64,000 bases of DNA from Aurantiacibacter sp. D1-12 (lineage in GTDB: Bacteria > Pseudomonadota > Alphaproteobacteria > Sphingomonadales > Sphingomonadaceae), in assembly GCF_028858515.1 (NCBI RefSeq), contig NZ_JAPJZJ010000002.1, positions 496,001 through 560,000 on the forward strand, read 5' to 3'. Under the pieces are notes generated by a model. The model was not told where the DNA came from and searched no databases. It was given only the letters and a program-made list of their open reading frames with translations. A program made the position numbers and the translations under genes. Positions 54,282 to 61,808 of the stretch are shown here, piece by piece; the first letter of the stretch is position 1; each line of letters begins with the position of its first letter.

Positions 54282-54850
54282 AAGAGACCAGAATGATGAG
54301 CGACATGACAGGCAATCGCCCCACCCTTCGCAAGCTGGCCCTGCGCGGCCTCGCCGCGGGACTGCTGGCTGGCAGCATTGGCGCGGTGGGCTTCGGCTCG
54401 ATTGCGGGCGCGCAGAACATCACCGGGCTCACTTCCAATGCACCGGTGACCTGGTCCGCCGATAGCGGGCAGTTGCAGGACCGGCAGAACCGCGTGGTGC
54501 TCTCGGGCAATGTGATCATCCAGCAGGGCGACCTGCGCATGACAGCGGAACGCACCACCATCGCCTATGACGATGCAGGCGCGCTGCGCATCCTGCGGAT
54601 CAACGCCACCGGCGGCGTAGTGGTGACGCGTGGCAGCGAGCGCGCGCGCGGCGATGCGGCTGTTTACGACTTCAACCGCCGGGTGATCGTGCTGTCGGGC
54701 GGCGTCTCGGTCAACCGCGGGCAGGACCGGCTTGATGGTGGACGTCTGGTGATCGACCTCAACTCCGGCGTATCCTCGGTCGATGGCGCCGGTTCGCGCG
54801 ACGGTAATGGCCGCGTATCGGGCACCTTCGAGGTGCCGGAAGGTAACTAG
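54278..54850 (+). CDS. lptA: LPS transport periplasmic protein LptA
   Basis: A 190-residue secreted protein. The signal peptide (about residues 1-45, with hydrophobic run LRGLAAGLLAGSIGAVGFG) is cleaved near AGAQ. The OstA-like jelly roll begins PVTWSADSGQLQDRQNRVVL, with VLSGNVIIQQGDLRMTA typical of the family. ATG 54278 overlaps the lptC stop. lptB is not found in the window, so the operon is truncated or split. Confidence 0.9.
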   Translation: MKETRMMSDMTGNRPTLRKLALRGLAAGLLAGSIGAVGFGSIAGAQNITGLTSNAPVTWSADSGQLQDRQNRVVLSGNVIIQQGDLRMTAERTTIAYDDAGALRILRINATGGVVVTRGSERARGDAAVYDFNRRVIVLSGGVSVNRGQDRLDGGRLVIDLNSGVSSVDGAGSRDGNGRVSGTFEVPEGN

Positions 54851-54851
54851 G

Positions 54852-55559
54852 TCAGTCCGTGCAATCGCGCGGCCAGAACAAGGCTGCAAGATCGGCCTGC
54901 TCGGGTGTGTAGCTCCCGGCGACCAGCGCCAGCCGCTCACAGGGAAGCGAGGCGCCCGCATCCAACGCCTCTGCCAGCAGCAGCGCGACATGCTGCGGAT
55001 CAGCAGCAGGAAGCGCCGAAGTGAGCGAGTTCGCCTGCCAGTGGCCCCCGGCCGCATAGCGCCGCGCCATCGCGCCGCGACCTTCGGGTGAAGCAATCAG
55101 CTCGGCGAGCAGCGCGTGGGTCTCGTCAGCCAACGCGCTGGTCGCAAGCAGGGCACTGATGCGCTGGGCGGCAATGTCATGCTGACCGCTCGATAGGGCG
55201 GCCCGGGCAGAAGCGTACTGCGCCACCGGCACCCGCCAGCCGCGCGCTGCGCTGGCTTCGAGTGCGGAAAGGGCAAGCACGCGGTCCTCCTCCAGTACCG
55301 CGGCAGTGGAAAGCAGGGCGAGATGCTCGCCCGGCAGCGGACGTCGGGCGATCAGGTTGCGGGCTTCGGTCAGCGCAACATCGCCTTGTTGCGCCTCGAT
55401 AGCGATGCGCGTGCGCTGCTCCGCCGCAAAGCCGGACAAAGCAGGAGGCACCCATGCCGCCAGCTGCGGCGCGAAACGCGAGGACCTGTCAAGCTGGGCG
55501 AAGCTTGTGAGAACAGCCACTATGCCAAGCAGGAGATAGAATGGAACTCGTGCGATCAT
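54852..55559 (-). CDS. Membrane-anchored helical-repeat protein beside O-antigen ligase
   Basis: A 235-residue protein with one N-terminal membrane segment (about residues 5-22). A helical, Ala/Leu-rich region (residues about 50-200) looks like degenerate TPR/SEL1-like repeats, for example EHLALLSTAAVLEEDRVLAL. I recognise no exact family. ATG 55559 overlaps the stop of the O-antigen ligase (ATGA), so the two are coupled, as seen with accessory proteins of Wzy-type polymerases. Confidence 0.65.
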   Translation of the reverse strand: MIARVPFYLLLGIVAVLTSFAQLDRSSRFAPQLAAWVPPALSGFAAEQRTRIAIEAQQGDVALTEARNLIARRPLPGEHLALLSTAAVLEEDRVLALSALEASAARGWRVPVAQYASARAALSSGQHDIAAQRISALLATSALADETHALLAELIASPEGRGAMARRYAAGGHWQANSLTSALPAADPQHVALLLAEALDAGASLPCERLALVAGSYTPEQADLAALFWPRDCTD

Positions 55560-56923
55560 GCCCGCTCCTCTCGCTGGCGAACGAGCATGACGGCACACAC
55601 GGCAGCGAGGCACAACAGCGTCTGGTTACGAAGCGGATAGTCGAGCAGCGATTGCGCGGCAATGGCTGCCAATGCCGCTGCTCCGCCCAGCCGCATCCAC
55701 ATGCCCTCCGCCGAACCGCGCGGTATCGCAGCGAGCAGGATCCAGATGAGCCACGCAGTGGCCATGGCGAGCGAGACAATGCCACCTTCGATGGCGATCT
55801 CCAGCCAGTCGCTATGCGCCCGGCCCGCCTTGCGCGGGGACACATGCTCGAGCGACTCGTGAAGCTGGAACACCTCGTCGAAAGTGCCCATACCGCTGCC
55901 GACAGGCCAGTATTGCCCGGCTGCATAGAGGCCATCCTCCCAGATCTCCGGACGGTCTGCCGCACCCGCCGAGGCAAAGCGCTCCACGCTCTCCGCCACG
56001 CGTCCGCCGCTGGCGTAGGAAGCGCCGAGCGCTCCAGTGGCAAGCAGAACTATGCCGACGCCCACGCCAAACAGCTTGCCCGGCCGCACCACGCCCACTC
56101 GCAGCAAGGCAACTGCACGCAGCAGCAGGATCGCGAGCGGTACGCCAAGCAGCACCATTCCCGTGCGGGACTGGGTCAAAACGACTGCGAGCGCGAAGAA
56201 CATGCCGGTAATCGCAGCAGCGAAGAGCCATTGCGCCTGCCTTGGCCGTGGAAGCGATGCCAGCAGTGTCAGTCCGACCACGAACATCAGCGCTGTCGAA
56301 TTGCGGTTTGCAAAGGTGGCATAGAAAACGTCGGCCTCGGTGCGCTCCCCATAAAGCAGGCCCAGACTGTTCGCGGTCGAGAGCTGCACCGCGCCTAGGA
56401 AAAAAGCGGCCAGGATGACGAGCAGGCCCGCCGCAACAAGCCGCAGCTTCGCCGGCCTCTGGAGGGTGCTCCCGATGACAATGATCGTAGCCGACGCCAG
56501 TGTCCCGCTAAAAGCCACCAGCGTGCGCATCGGATCAACACTTATCGGGAACCACCGGTCGCTGGCCAGCCCGGCGAGCGCAAAGCTCTCCGCAACCGGT
56601 TCGCGCCCGGGCAGCCCTTGCCAAAGGGACGCGGGAAGCGGGATGAGCTGGATCAGCGGCAGGGCAACCGATATGCTGACAAGCGCCACCAAGGCACGTG
56701 GAGCACTGCGCCAGAAAGCCAGTACCGCGTCACGGTTCACCGCCAACACAGCAAGCGCGAAGAGCTGGATAGCAAGGTTCCGCAGCCCGTAGGCAAGGCC
56801 GCCCCCACCAAGCGCGACAGCTAGAACAATCAGGATCTGGAGATGCAGAAGCGGGCCACCCAACCGCTCTGGTGAGGAGACGGTGACTACCGGATCAGCC
56901 TGACCGCCGGAAGAATCAGCCAC
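55556..56923 (-). CDS. O-antigen ligase/polymerase family membrane protein
   Basis: A 455-residue protein with about 11 membrane segments and a large periplasmic loop (about residues 300-360). LTQSRTGMVLLGVPLA (Wzy_C-type Arg), GTFDEVFQLHESLEHVSPRK and AHSDWLEIAIEGG are the family landmarks, including the periplasmic His and Asp. It ligates or polymerises polysaccharide on a lipid carrier. It overlaps the secreted 92-residue protein upstream by 8 bases and the helical-repeat protein downstream (ATGA). Substrate unknown; its position near rfbA suggests a rhamnose-containing polymer. Confidence 0.87.
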   Translation of the reverse strand: MADSSGGQADPVVTVSSPERLGGPLLHLQILIVLAVALGGGGLAYGLRNLAIQLFALAVLAVNRDAVLAFWRSAPRALVALVSISVALPLIQLIPLPASLWQGLPGREPVAESFALAGLASDRWFPISVDPMRTLVAFSGTLASATIIVIGSTLQRPAKLRLVAAGLLVILAAFFLGAVQLSTANSLGLLYGERTEADVFYATFANRNSTALMFVVGLTLLASLPRPRQAQWLFAAAITGMFFALAVVLTQSRTGMVLLGVPLAILLLRAVALLRVGVVRPGKLFGVGVGIVLLATGALGASYASGGRVAESVERFASAGAADRPEIWEDGLYAAGQYWPVGSGMGTFDEVFQLHESLEHVSPRKAGRAHSDWLEIAIEGGIVSLAMATAWLIWILLAAIPRGSAEGMWMRLGGAAALAAIAAQSLLDYPLRNQTLLCLAAVCAVMLVRQREERA

Positions 56924-57194
56924 CCGTGCCCGGCGAAGCGTTATTGCCGGGGAAACCCTCGTTATTCTCGCTCACATCACCGCCAATAGCAGCAGCAACA
57001 CCGCCCAGGATCAGCACGCCGAGCAGGATCGCCCAGATGGGAAACTCATCGTCGTCATCATCGCCTTCAATGATCTGTGAAGGCGCCATATCGAGCGAGA
57101 CGGATGCGGCTGCCGCACGGGTATTCGCCTCTGCAGCAATGGGGGATAGCACCAGCATGGTGGCTGCAGCGATCGCCAGGCTTTGCTTCAGCAT
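56916..57194 (-). CDS. Small secreted protein with C-terminal membrane span
   Basis: A 92-residue protein. A signal peptide (cleavage near AAEA), an acidic patch (IEGDDDDDEF), one membrane segment (about 52-70, WAILLGVLILGGVAAAIGG) and a Gly/Asn tail. No family recognised. It begins the polysaccharide unit that reads leftwards and lies divergent to the lasso-like locus, 224 bases from the cyclase start. Confidence 0.6.
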   Translation of the reverse strand: MLKQSLAIAAATMLVLSPIAAEANTRAAAASVSLDMAPSQIIEGDDDDDEFPIWAILLGVLILGGVAAAIGGDVSENNEGFPGNNASPGTGG

Positions 57195-57418
57195 GTCTCT
57201 TTCCCTTCAAATCAGACCCATATTCGTACTGCACCGCAGCAACGGATGCAAGCAAGGGTAGGCGAGAAGACCTAAGGCCGCGTTACACCGCAGCCGCAAT
57301 CTCTGGTCGAGCCTCAATTCCCCCGACCGGCTATGGACACGATCTCCCCGGCCGCCCTAAGCCGTTTCGCAAGGTTATGCCCTCGCACTCGCGACGGCGC
57401 AGAGGACGAGAACGCCGG

Positions 57419-59317
57419 ATGAGCGGAATTGCAGCGATACTGCACACAGATGGCCGCCCCGCCGGTGTGCCAATGATCGAGGCTATGACATCCGCCATGT
57501 CATACCGTGCACGCGACGGCACGGGTCGTCACCTTCGCGGCCCCGTGGCGCTGGGACACTGCGCCTTCCACACCAGCGCCGAAGACCGCGATGCAGCGCA
57601 GCCTCTTACCGGAGCGGACGGGCGCTTCGCGATTGTTCTTGATGGCTACATTGCCAATTATGCCGATCTGCGCACCGACTTGCTCGGGCGCGGAGTGGCA
57701 CTCCACAACCGCAGCGATGCGGAGCTCTTCCTCCAAGCATACATACTGTGGGGTCCCGACTGCCTCGACAGGCTGGAGGGCGAATTTGCCTGCATTATCG
57801 CCGATCATGCCGAGCAAGCACTCTTCTGCGCCTGTGACCATGCAGGGCTTCGCCAGCTGCACTATCACTGGGACGGGAGGGCCCTTCTTGCAGCGACCGA
57901 CATAGCGGGGGTGCTGGCGGCGCTTCCACAGCGCCCCGCCCCCAACCTCCCCTATCTCGCCGAGCATGTGGCGAACGAGTGGTATTCGCAAGACGAGACG
58001 CCGTGGCAAAGCATCAAGCGGCTGCCAAAAGCCCATTCACTGACTGTTGGTGCTTCGGGACCACAGCGCCGCGAGTACTGGCAGCTGCCGACCGAAGTCA
58101 CGATCCGGCACGCCAACGACGCGGAGTATGCAGAGCACTATCGCAGCGTTCTGGTCGATTGCATCCGCGGCGCTTCGCGCAGTGATGCGCCATTGGCTTG
58201 CGATGTCAGCGGCGGCCTCGATTCATCGGCGATATTCTGCATTGCGGACCGGCTGGAAAAGAGTGGCGAACTTCCCGCCCCCGCTCTGCACGGGTTCACT
58301 CTCAGGGCACCTGAAGGAACGGCAGCTGACGAGGCGATGTATGTTCGCGCCGTTGAACAGCAAACTTCGCGGGTCATTACTCCCGTCGATCTGTTCATGC
58401 CCGGCCTGGACTGGTTCGAGGGGCAGGGAGAGGCTGACCGCCGGCTCCCATTCCTTCCCAATACCGTGATGATGCGCAACATGGCAGAGACAGCTGCCAG
58501 CAAGGGGTGCCGCGTCAACCTTGTCGGGCAAGGCGGCGATCAATGGCTGGACGGGCTTCCGCACCATTTCCGCCAAGCGCTGCAAATGCGCGACTGGAAT
58601 GCACTTTGGCGGAACTGGCGCGCCGACTGGCGCGCCAAAGGTGCGATCTGGACGATCCGCGAATTTGCCAAGCAATCCGCGATGGCTCTGGCTCCCCCCG
58701 CTCTGCATGACCGGCTGAAGCGATTCCGCCAAACAATCGAGACAAGTGAGGACGATAGCGCTGCGCACATTCTCTCCGATGACATGCGCAGCGTTCTTGC
58801 TGAACGGCGCGCGGTGTTTGCAGCACGGTTCGCCGATATCCCGCCGGATGACCGGATCAAGCGCCTGAAACTGGAATCTCCGTTCCCCCTGCTCGTCTAT
58901 GACATGATGAACTTGCAGGCATCACGTTCGGGCCTCGAATACCGCCACCCCATACTTTCGCGCCGTTTCCTCTCCTTTAGCACGGCCACTCCCGAACATA
59001 TCAGGTGGCGCGGCGGGCAAACCAAATTCATCCATCGCGTGGCGATGTCAGGCGTGCTGCCGGACGAAATTGTCCGCCGTGACAGCAAGGCGCACTTCAA
59101 TCAGACATTTTACAAGCATCTGCCGAAGATGCGGCAACCCATCCTTCAAGATATTGATAAGCAACCGTTTTCCACTCTTGTTGATCCGCCAGCAGTGAAG
59201 CGGATGGTCGCTTCCCCTTGTGCCCAGCCGTTTGACCGCGCGCCCATATGGACGCTATGGGGATTGTACGCATCTGCCGCATTTCTCTCGGAGAATTCCG
59301 CGGCACAGCAAGAGTAA
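57419..59317 (+). CDS. Asparagine-synthetase-like protein, lasso cyclase (C-type) candidate
   Basis: A 632-residue protein in AsnB layout: N-terminal glutaminase-like domain (1-230) and C-terminal synthetase with the PP-loop SGGLDSSAI (near 264). The catalytic N-terminal Cys that AsnB exposes (MCGI) is Ser here (MSGIAAIL), so it should not hydrolyse glutamine. This fits lasso cyclases, which adenylate a precursor Asp/Glu side chain to close the ring. It starts at ATG 57419 with GAGGAC upstream and ends 5 bases before the precursor start. The alternative, an asparagine synthetase for polysaccharide decoration, is possible because such enzymes also occur in EPS loci. Confidence 0.75.
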   Translation: MSGIAAILHTDGRPAGVPMIEAMTSAMSYRARDGTGRHLRGPVALGHCAFHTSAEDRDAAQPLTGADGRFAIVLDGYIANYADLRTDLLGRGVALHNRSDAELFLQAYILWGPDCLDRLEGEFACIIADHAEQALFCACDHAGLRQLHYHWDGRALLAATDIAGVLAALPQRPAPNLPYLAEHVANEWYSQDETPWQSIKRLPKAHSLTVGASGPQRREYWQLPTEVTIRHANDAEYAEHYRSVLVDCIRGASRSDAPLACDVSGGLDSSAIFCIADRLEKSGELPAPALHGFTLRAPEGTAADEAMYVRAVEQQTSRVITPVDLFMPGLDWFEGQGEADRRLPFLPNTVMMRNMAETAASKGCRVNLVGQGGDQWLDGLPHHFRQALQMRDWNALWRNWRADWRAKGAIWTIREFAKQSAMALAPPALHDRLKRFRQTIETSEDDSAAHILSDDMRSVLAERRAVFAARFADIPPDDRIKRLKLESPFPLLVYDMMNLQASRSGLEYRHPILSRRFLSFSTATPEHIRWRGGQTKFIHRVAMSGVLPDEIVRRDSKAHFNQTFYKHLPKMRQPILQDIDKQPFSTLVDPPAVKRMVASPCAQPFDRAPIWTLWGLYASAAFLSENSAAQQE

Positions 59318-59322
59318 GGCCG

Positions 59323-59682
59323 ATGGAAAACAAGCGCACCGAACACAAGAAGACATATTCCCGCCCTCAGTTGACTGTCTTCGGCTCCGTCCGGAACCTG
59401 ACCGGCGGCAGCCTCGGGACCGCCGGTGATGGCGGCGTGATGAATATGCTGATGTCCGATCCGCGGGCCAAAGAAAACGTGCAGCGCGTTGGCACACACC
59501 CTGCCGGCTTCGGACTTTACCTGTTCGACTACAAGCCGCAGTTCCGAGAGCAGCACGGTTCGGATCGCCAGTTCGGCGTTATGGCGGACGAGGTTGAGGC
59601 CATTGTTCCGGCCGCAGTTTCGCGTGATGCCAGCGGCTATGCGCGCGTCGACTACGCGCAGCTTGGCATCGTGCAAGCCTGA
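59323..59682 (+). CDS. Lasso-like RiPP precursor fused to peptidase S74 chaperone domain
   Basis: A 119-residue protein with three parts. Leader 1-28: Y12-x2-P15-x-L17 and FGSVRNLTGG match the YxxPxLxxxG...TxG pattern of lasso leaders, with Thr27 at position -2. Core 29-44: GSLGTAGDGGVMNMLM, Gly1 and Asp8, suitable for an eight-residue macrolactam. Residues 45-119: short peptidase S74/ICA domain with SDPRAKENV, FDYKPQF, RQFGVMADEVE and GYARVDYAQLGI. In MYRF- and endosialidase-type S74 domains a Ser and a Lys five residues later catalyse self-cleavage just before the Ser; here these are S45 and K50, exactly at the core boundary. ATG 59323 is 5 bases after the cyclase stop. An ordinary tail-fibre fragment is the alternative, but no phage gene is near. 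Confidence 0.7.
   Translation: MENKRTEHKKTYSRPQLTVFGSVRNLTGGSLGTAGDGGVMNMLMSDPRAKENVQRVGTHPAGFGLYLFDYKPQFREQHGSDRQFGVMADEVEAIVPAAVSRDASGYARVDYAQLGIVQA
59407..59454 (+). other. Predicted 16-residue lasso core segment
   Basis: The codons for residues 29-44 of the precursor. Gly29 as position 1 is predicted from Thr27 at -2, and Asp36 falls at position 8. C-terminal end at Met44 assumes S74 self-cleavage before Ser45. A hand-calculated monoisotopic mass for the singly cyclised 16-mer is about 1491.65 Da (linear about 1509.66). Confidence 0.45.
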
Positions 59683-59729
59683 TTTAGGGGTTTACGCCTT
59701 CACGCACATTGCCGAAGGGTGGCCAGATA

Positions 59730-60677
59730 ATGGTTGGCATCCTTGAAGAGCATCTGGAATATCTTTCCACCACAGGGCGGCATGCGCTGTTCGCGCGGGC
59801 GCTTGGCCAGGTTGTACAACCCGGAGATGTCGTGGCCGATCTCGGCTGCGGTTTTGGCGTCCTCGGTTTCCAAAGTTTGGCGGCAGGGGCTGATCGCGTT
59901 TTCGGAATTGACCAGACTGCGGCCATCGAAATTGCCCGGGAAACTGCACGACGAAGCGGACTGGAAGACCGTTACACCTGCCTGCATTCCAGCACGTTCA
60001 AAGCCGAATTGCCCGAGAAGGCCGACGTACTGGTCTGCGATCATGTGGGATACTTCGGCATCGATTACGGTATCATCGCGATGCTGCAGGATGCGCGCCA
60101 ACGGATGCTCAAGCCGGACGGTGCAGTGGTTCCCCAGCACCTGGACCTGAACGTTGCGGCGGTTTCATCCGAAGCATGCCATGACCTCGCCACGGCATGG
60201 TCACGCGCGCCCGTGCCGGCTGAGTACGCCTGGCTCGACACCTATGCCGCGAACAGCCGCCACGAATTCGAATTTGCTCCCGACGACCTGTGCAGCGCGC
60301 CCGCTCGCATCGGCCGTGTGAGGCTGGACGAAGACAACCCCGATTTGCTCGAGTTCAATTCAGAACTGGTCATCACCCAGCCGGGCATGATGCATGGCAT
60401 CGCCGGATGGTTCGACTGCGAATTGGCCGAAGGCGTGTGGATGACAAATTCGCCGTTGGAAAAAGACGCAATCAATCGCTCGCAGGCCTTCTTCCCGCTG
60501 GCAAAGCCACTCGACTTAGAAGCCGGCAATCGCATTGGAGTCTCGATGCGTATCGATCACAAAGCGCAACTGTTCACCTGGACAATCCAGCCGGGCAACG
60601 GTGGCGAAGCGCAAACGATGAGCACGTGGAAGAGTACAATCCTTTCGGCCGCTGACCTGGCGAAGGGGGCAGAGTGA
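59730..60677 (+). CDS. PRMT-like methyltransferase in RiPP locus
   Basis: A 315-residue class I SAM-dependent methyltransferase with a PRMT-like C-terminal barrel. Motif I is VVADLGCGFG (34-43) and post-I is FGIDQT. The region homologous to the PRMT double-Glu loop (SEWMGY...E) is CDHVGYFGIDYG (103-114), where Asp replaces the first Glu and the second is missing. LKPDGAVVP follows. The C-terminal beta barrel ends with LFTWTIQ. It is therefore unlikely to methylate arginine the usual way. It sits just after the precursor and probably modifies it, though RiPP substrate choice is inference. ATG 59730 with AAGGGTGG upstream; TTG 59709 is less likely. Confidence 0.75.
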   Translation: MVGILEEHLEYLSTTGRHALFARALGQVVQPGDVVADLGCGFGVLGFQSLAAGADRVFGIDQTAAIEIARETARRSGLEDRYTCLHSSTFKAELPEKADVLVCDHVGYFGIDYGIIAMLQDARQRMLKPDGAVVPQHLDLNVAAVSSEACHDLATAWSRAPVPAEYAWLDTYAANSRHEFEFAPDDLCSAPARIGRVRLDEDNPDLLEFNSELVITQPGMMHGIAGWFDCELAEGVWMTNSPLEKDAINRSQAFFPLAKPLDLEAGNRIGVSMRIDHKAQLFTWTIQPGNGGEAQTMSTWKSTILSAADLAKGAE

Positions 60678-61543
60678 AACCGGCCTCTTCCTTCGTCCTT
60701 CTTGCGCCCGGCCCACAACGAGATCTGGCTACCGATCCTTACGACAGATGGCTTTCTCCCGACGACACGGTCATCGCGGAATTCTACCGCCACGCCGGAG
60801 ACTTTCTTTTGCGCTTTCCCGAGCAAGCCGACTTCTTCATCACCCGCGATTTGCGAGATATCCGATGCTCGCCCGCACCGGACATGGATGAGGCTTCCTT
60901 GCAGTCGCTGTTCGAGAACTCCGTCCGCCCCGTGCTCTCGAATCACGCAGGCTCGCTGAATCTGCATGGCAGCGCGGTTAATATAGAGGGTCGTGCACTG
61001 GCGGTGATGGGCTATTCACGCCGTGGCAAGAGCACGCTTGCAGGCGCGTTGGCCATGCGCGGTTTGCCCTTACTGACCGAAGACGTACTGGCGATTTCCC
61101 GGACTGAAGACCGGCACATGGTCACTCCGCAGCGCGCTTCGCTCAGGGTTTTTGAAGATAGCGCTGCATTCCTTCTCGGAAGGCCGGAAAGGCCACAGAG
61201 CGAAAGCGAAAAACGGGATATCGCAAGCGGTGCCATCCCGGTGGCGAGCGCGCCTGTGCCGCTGGGTGCAATGTGCATCCTTGGACCGGGAGAGACGGAA
61301 GAACTCTCCATCTCTCCTATGCGCCAGTCCGACATCTTGGCGGAGATCATGCAACACAGCTTTATTCTCGATGTTGAGGACAAGGCGGCGCTTCGGTCGC
61401 ATTTCGAACGGCTGGCAAGGCTGGCCGAAGCCGTCCCTTGCTACGCGCTTGACTACCCTCGCGATTTTGCCCAATTTTCCGAAACCGTCGACACAATTGC
61501 CGCGTACTTCCAGACCGAATGGGCCGCCGATGCAGGACAGTGA
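60674..61543 (+). CDS. HPr-kinase-like protein kinase (HprK-related kinase A)
   Basis: A 289-residue protein. The C-terminal half resembles the HPr kinase catalytic core: HGSAVNIEGRALAVMGY followed by Walker A GYSRRGKST (about 112-120) and LLTEDVLAI (Asp of the Walker B-like segment). The N-terminal 100 residues are specific to the subfamily and lack HPr-binding signatures. Related HprK-like kinases sit in lasso clusters (ThcoK/PadeK type), where they phosphorylate Ser of the precursor, and in the HPr-rel-A cassettes with PqqD. GTG 60674 overlaps the methyltransferase stop (GTGA). Target is unknown. Confidence 0.83.
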   Translation: MKPASSFVLLAPGPQRDLATDPYDRWLSPDDTVIAEFYRHAGDFLLRFPEQADFFITRDLRDIRCSPAPDMDEASLQSLFENSVRPVLSNHAGSLNLHGSAVNIEGRALAVMGYSRRGKSTLAGALAMRGLPLLTEDVLAISRTEDRHMVTPQRASLRVFEDSAAFLLGRPERPQSESEKRDIASGAIPVASAPVPLGAMCILGPGETEELSISPMRQSDILAEIMQHSFILDVEDKAALRSHFERLARLAEAVPCYALDYPRDFAQFSETVDTIAAYFQTEWAADAGQ

Positions 61544-61808
61544 CACGATCTCCCGCTCTGATGACGTAGTCTCCCGCGAGGTTGGTGGCGAAACGGTGCT
61601 GCTCGATCTTGGTCAGGGCACCTATTACGGGTTGAACGCTGTTGGCGGGCGTATCTGGGAGTTCCTTGAAGGCGGCGACCGCACGATTGGCGAGATTATC
61701 GCTCTGCTCACGGACGAGTTTGACGTTACTGTCGCGGATGCCGAAGCAGATCTGCGTGCTTTGCTGACCGAGCTTGAAGCGAACGCGCTAGTGAAACGCG
61801 CAGTTTAA
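61530..61808 (+). CDS. PqqD-family peptide chaperone (RRE)
   Basis: A 92-residue PqqD-like winged-helix recognition domain. It has ISRSDDVVSREVGGETVLLDL (first strands), then TYYGLNAVGGRIWEFL, the signature strand-turn-helix, and helices with EIIALLTDEFDV and LRALLTELEANALV. It resembles the standalone B1 (RiPP recognition element) of split lasso systems and the PqqD members of HPr-rel-A cassettes. It probably binds the leader YxxP motif and presents the precursor to the other enzymes. ATG 61530 overlaps the kinase by 14 bases, indicating coupled translation. It is not paired with a transglutaminase-like B2 peptidase in the window. Confidence 0.88.
   Translation: MQDSDTISRSDDVVSREVGGETVLLDLGQGTYYGLNAVGGRIWEFLEGGDRTIGEIIALLTDEFDVTVADAEADLRALLTELEANALVKRAV

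Noticed and set aside
59323-59682. S74 domain as evidence of a prophage tail fibre
   Set aside because: No phage structural, integrase or lysis genes occur nearby, the protein is far too short for a fibre, and the leader-like N-terminus and neighbours point elsewhere.
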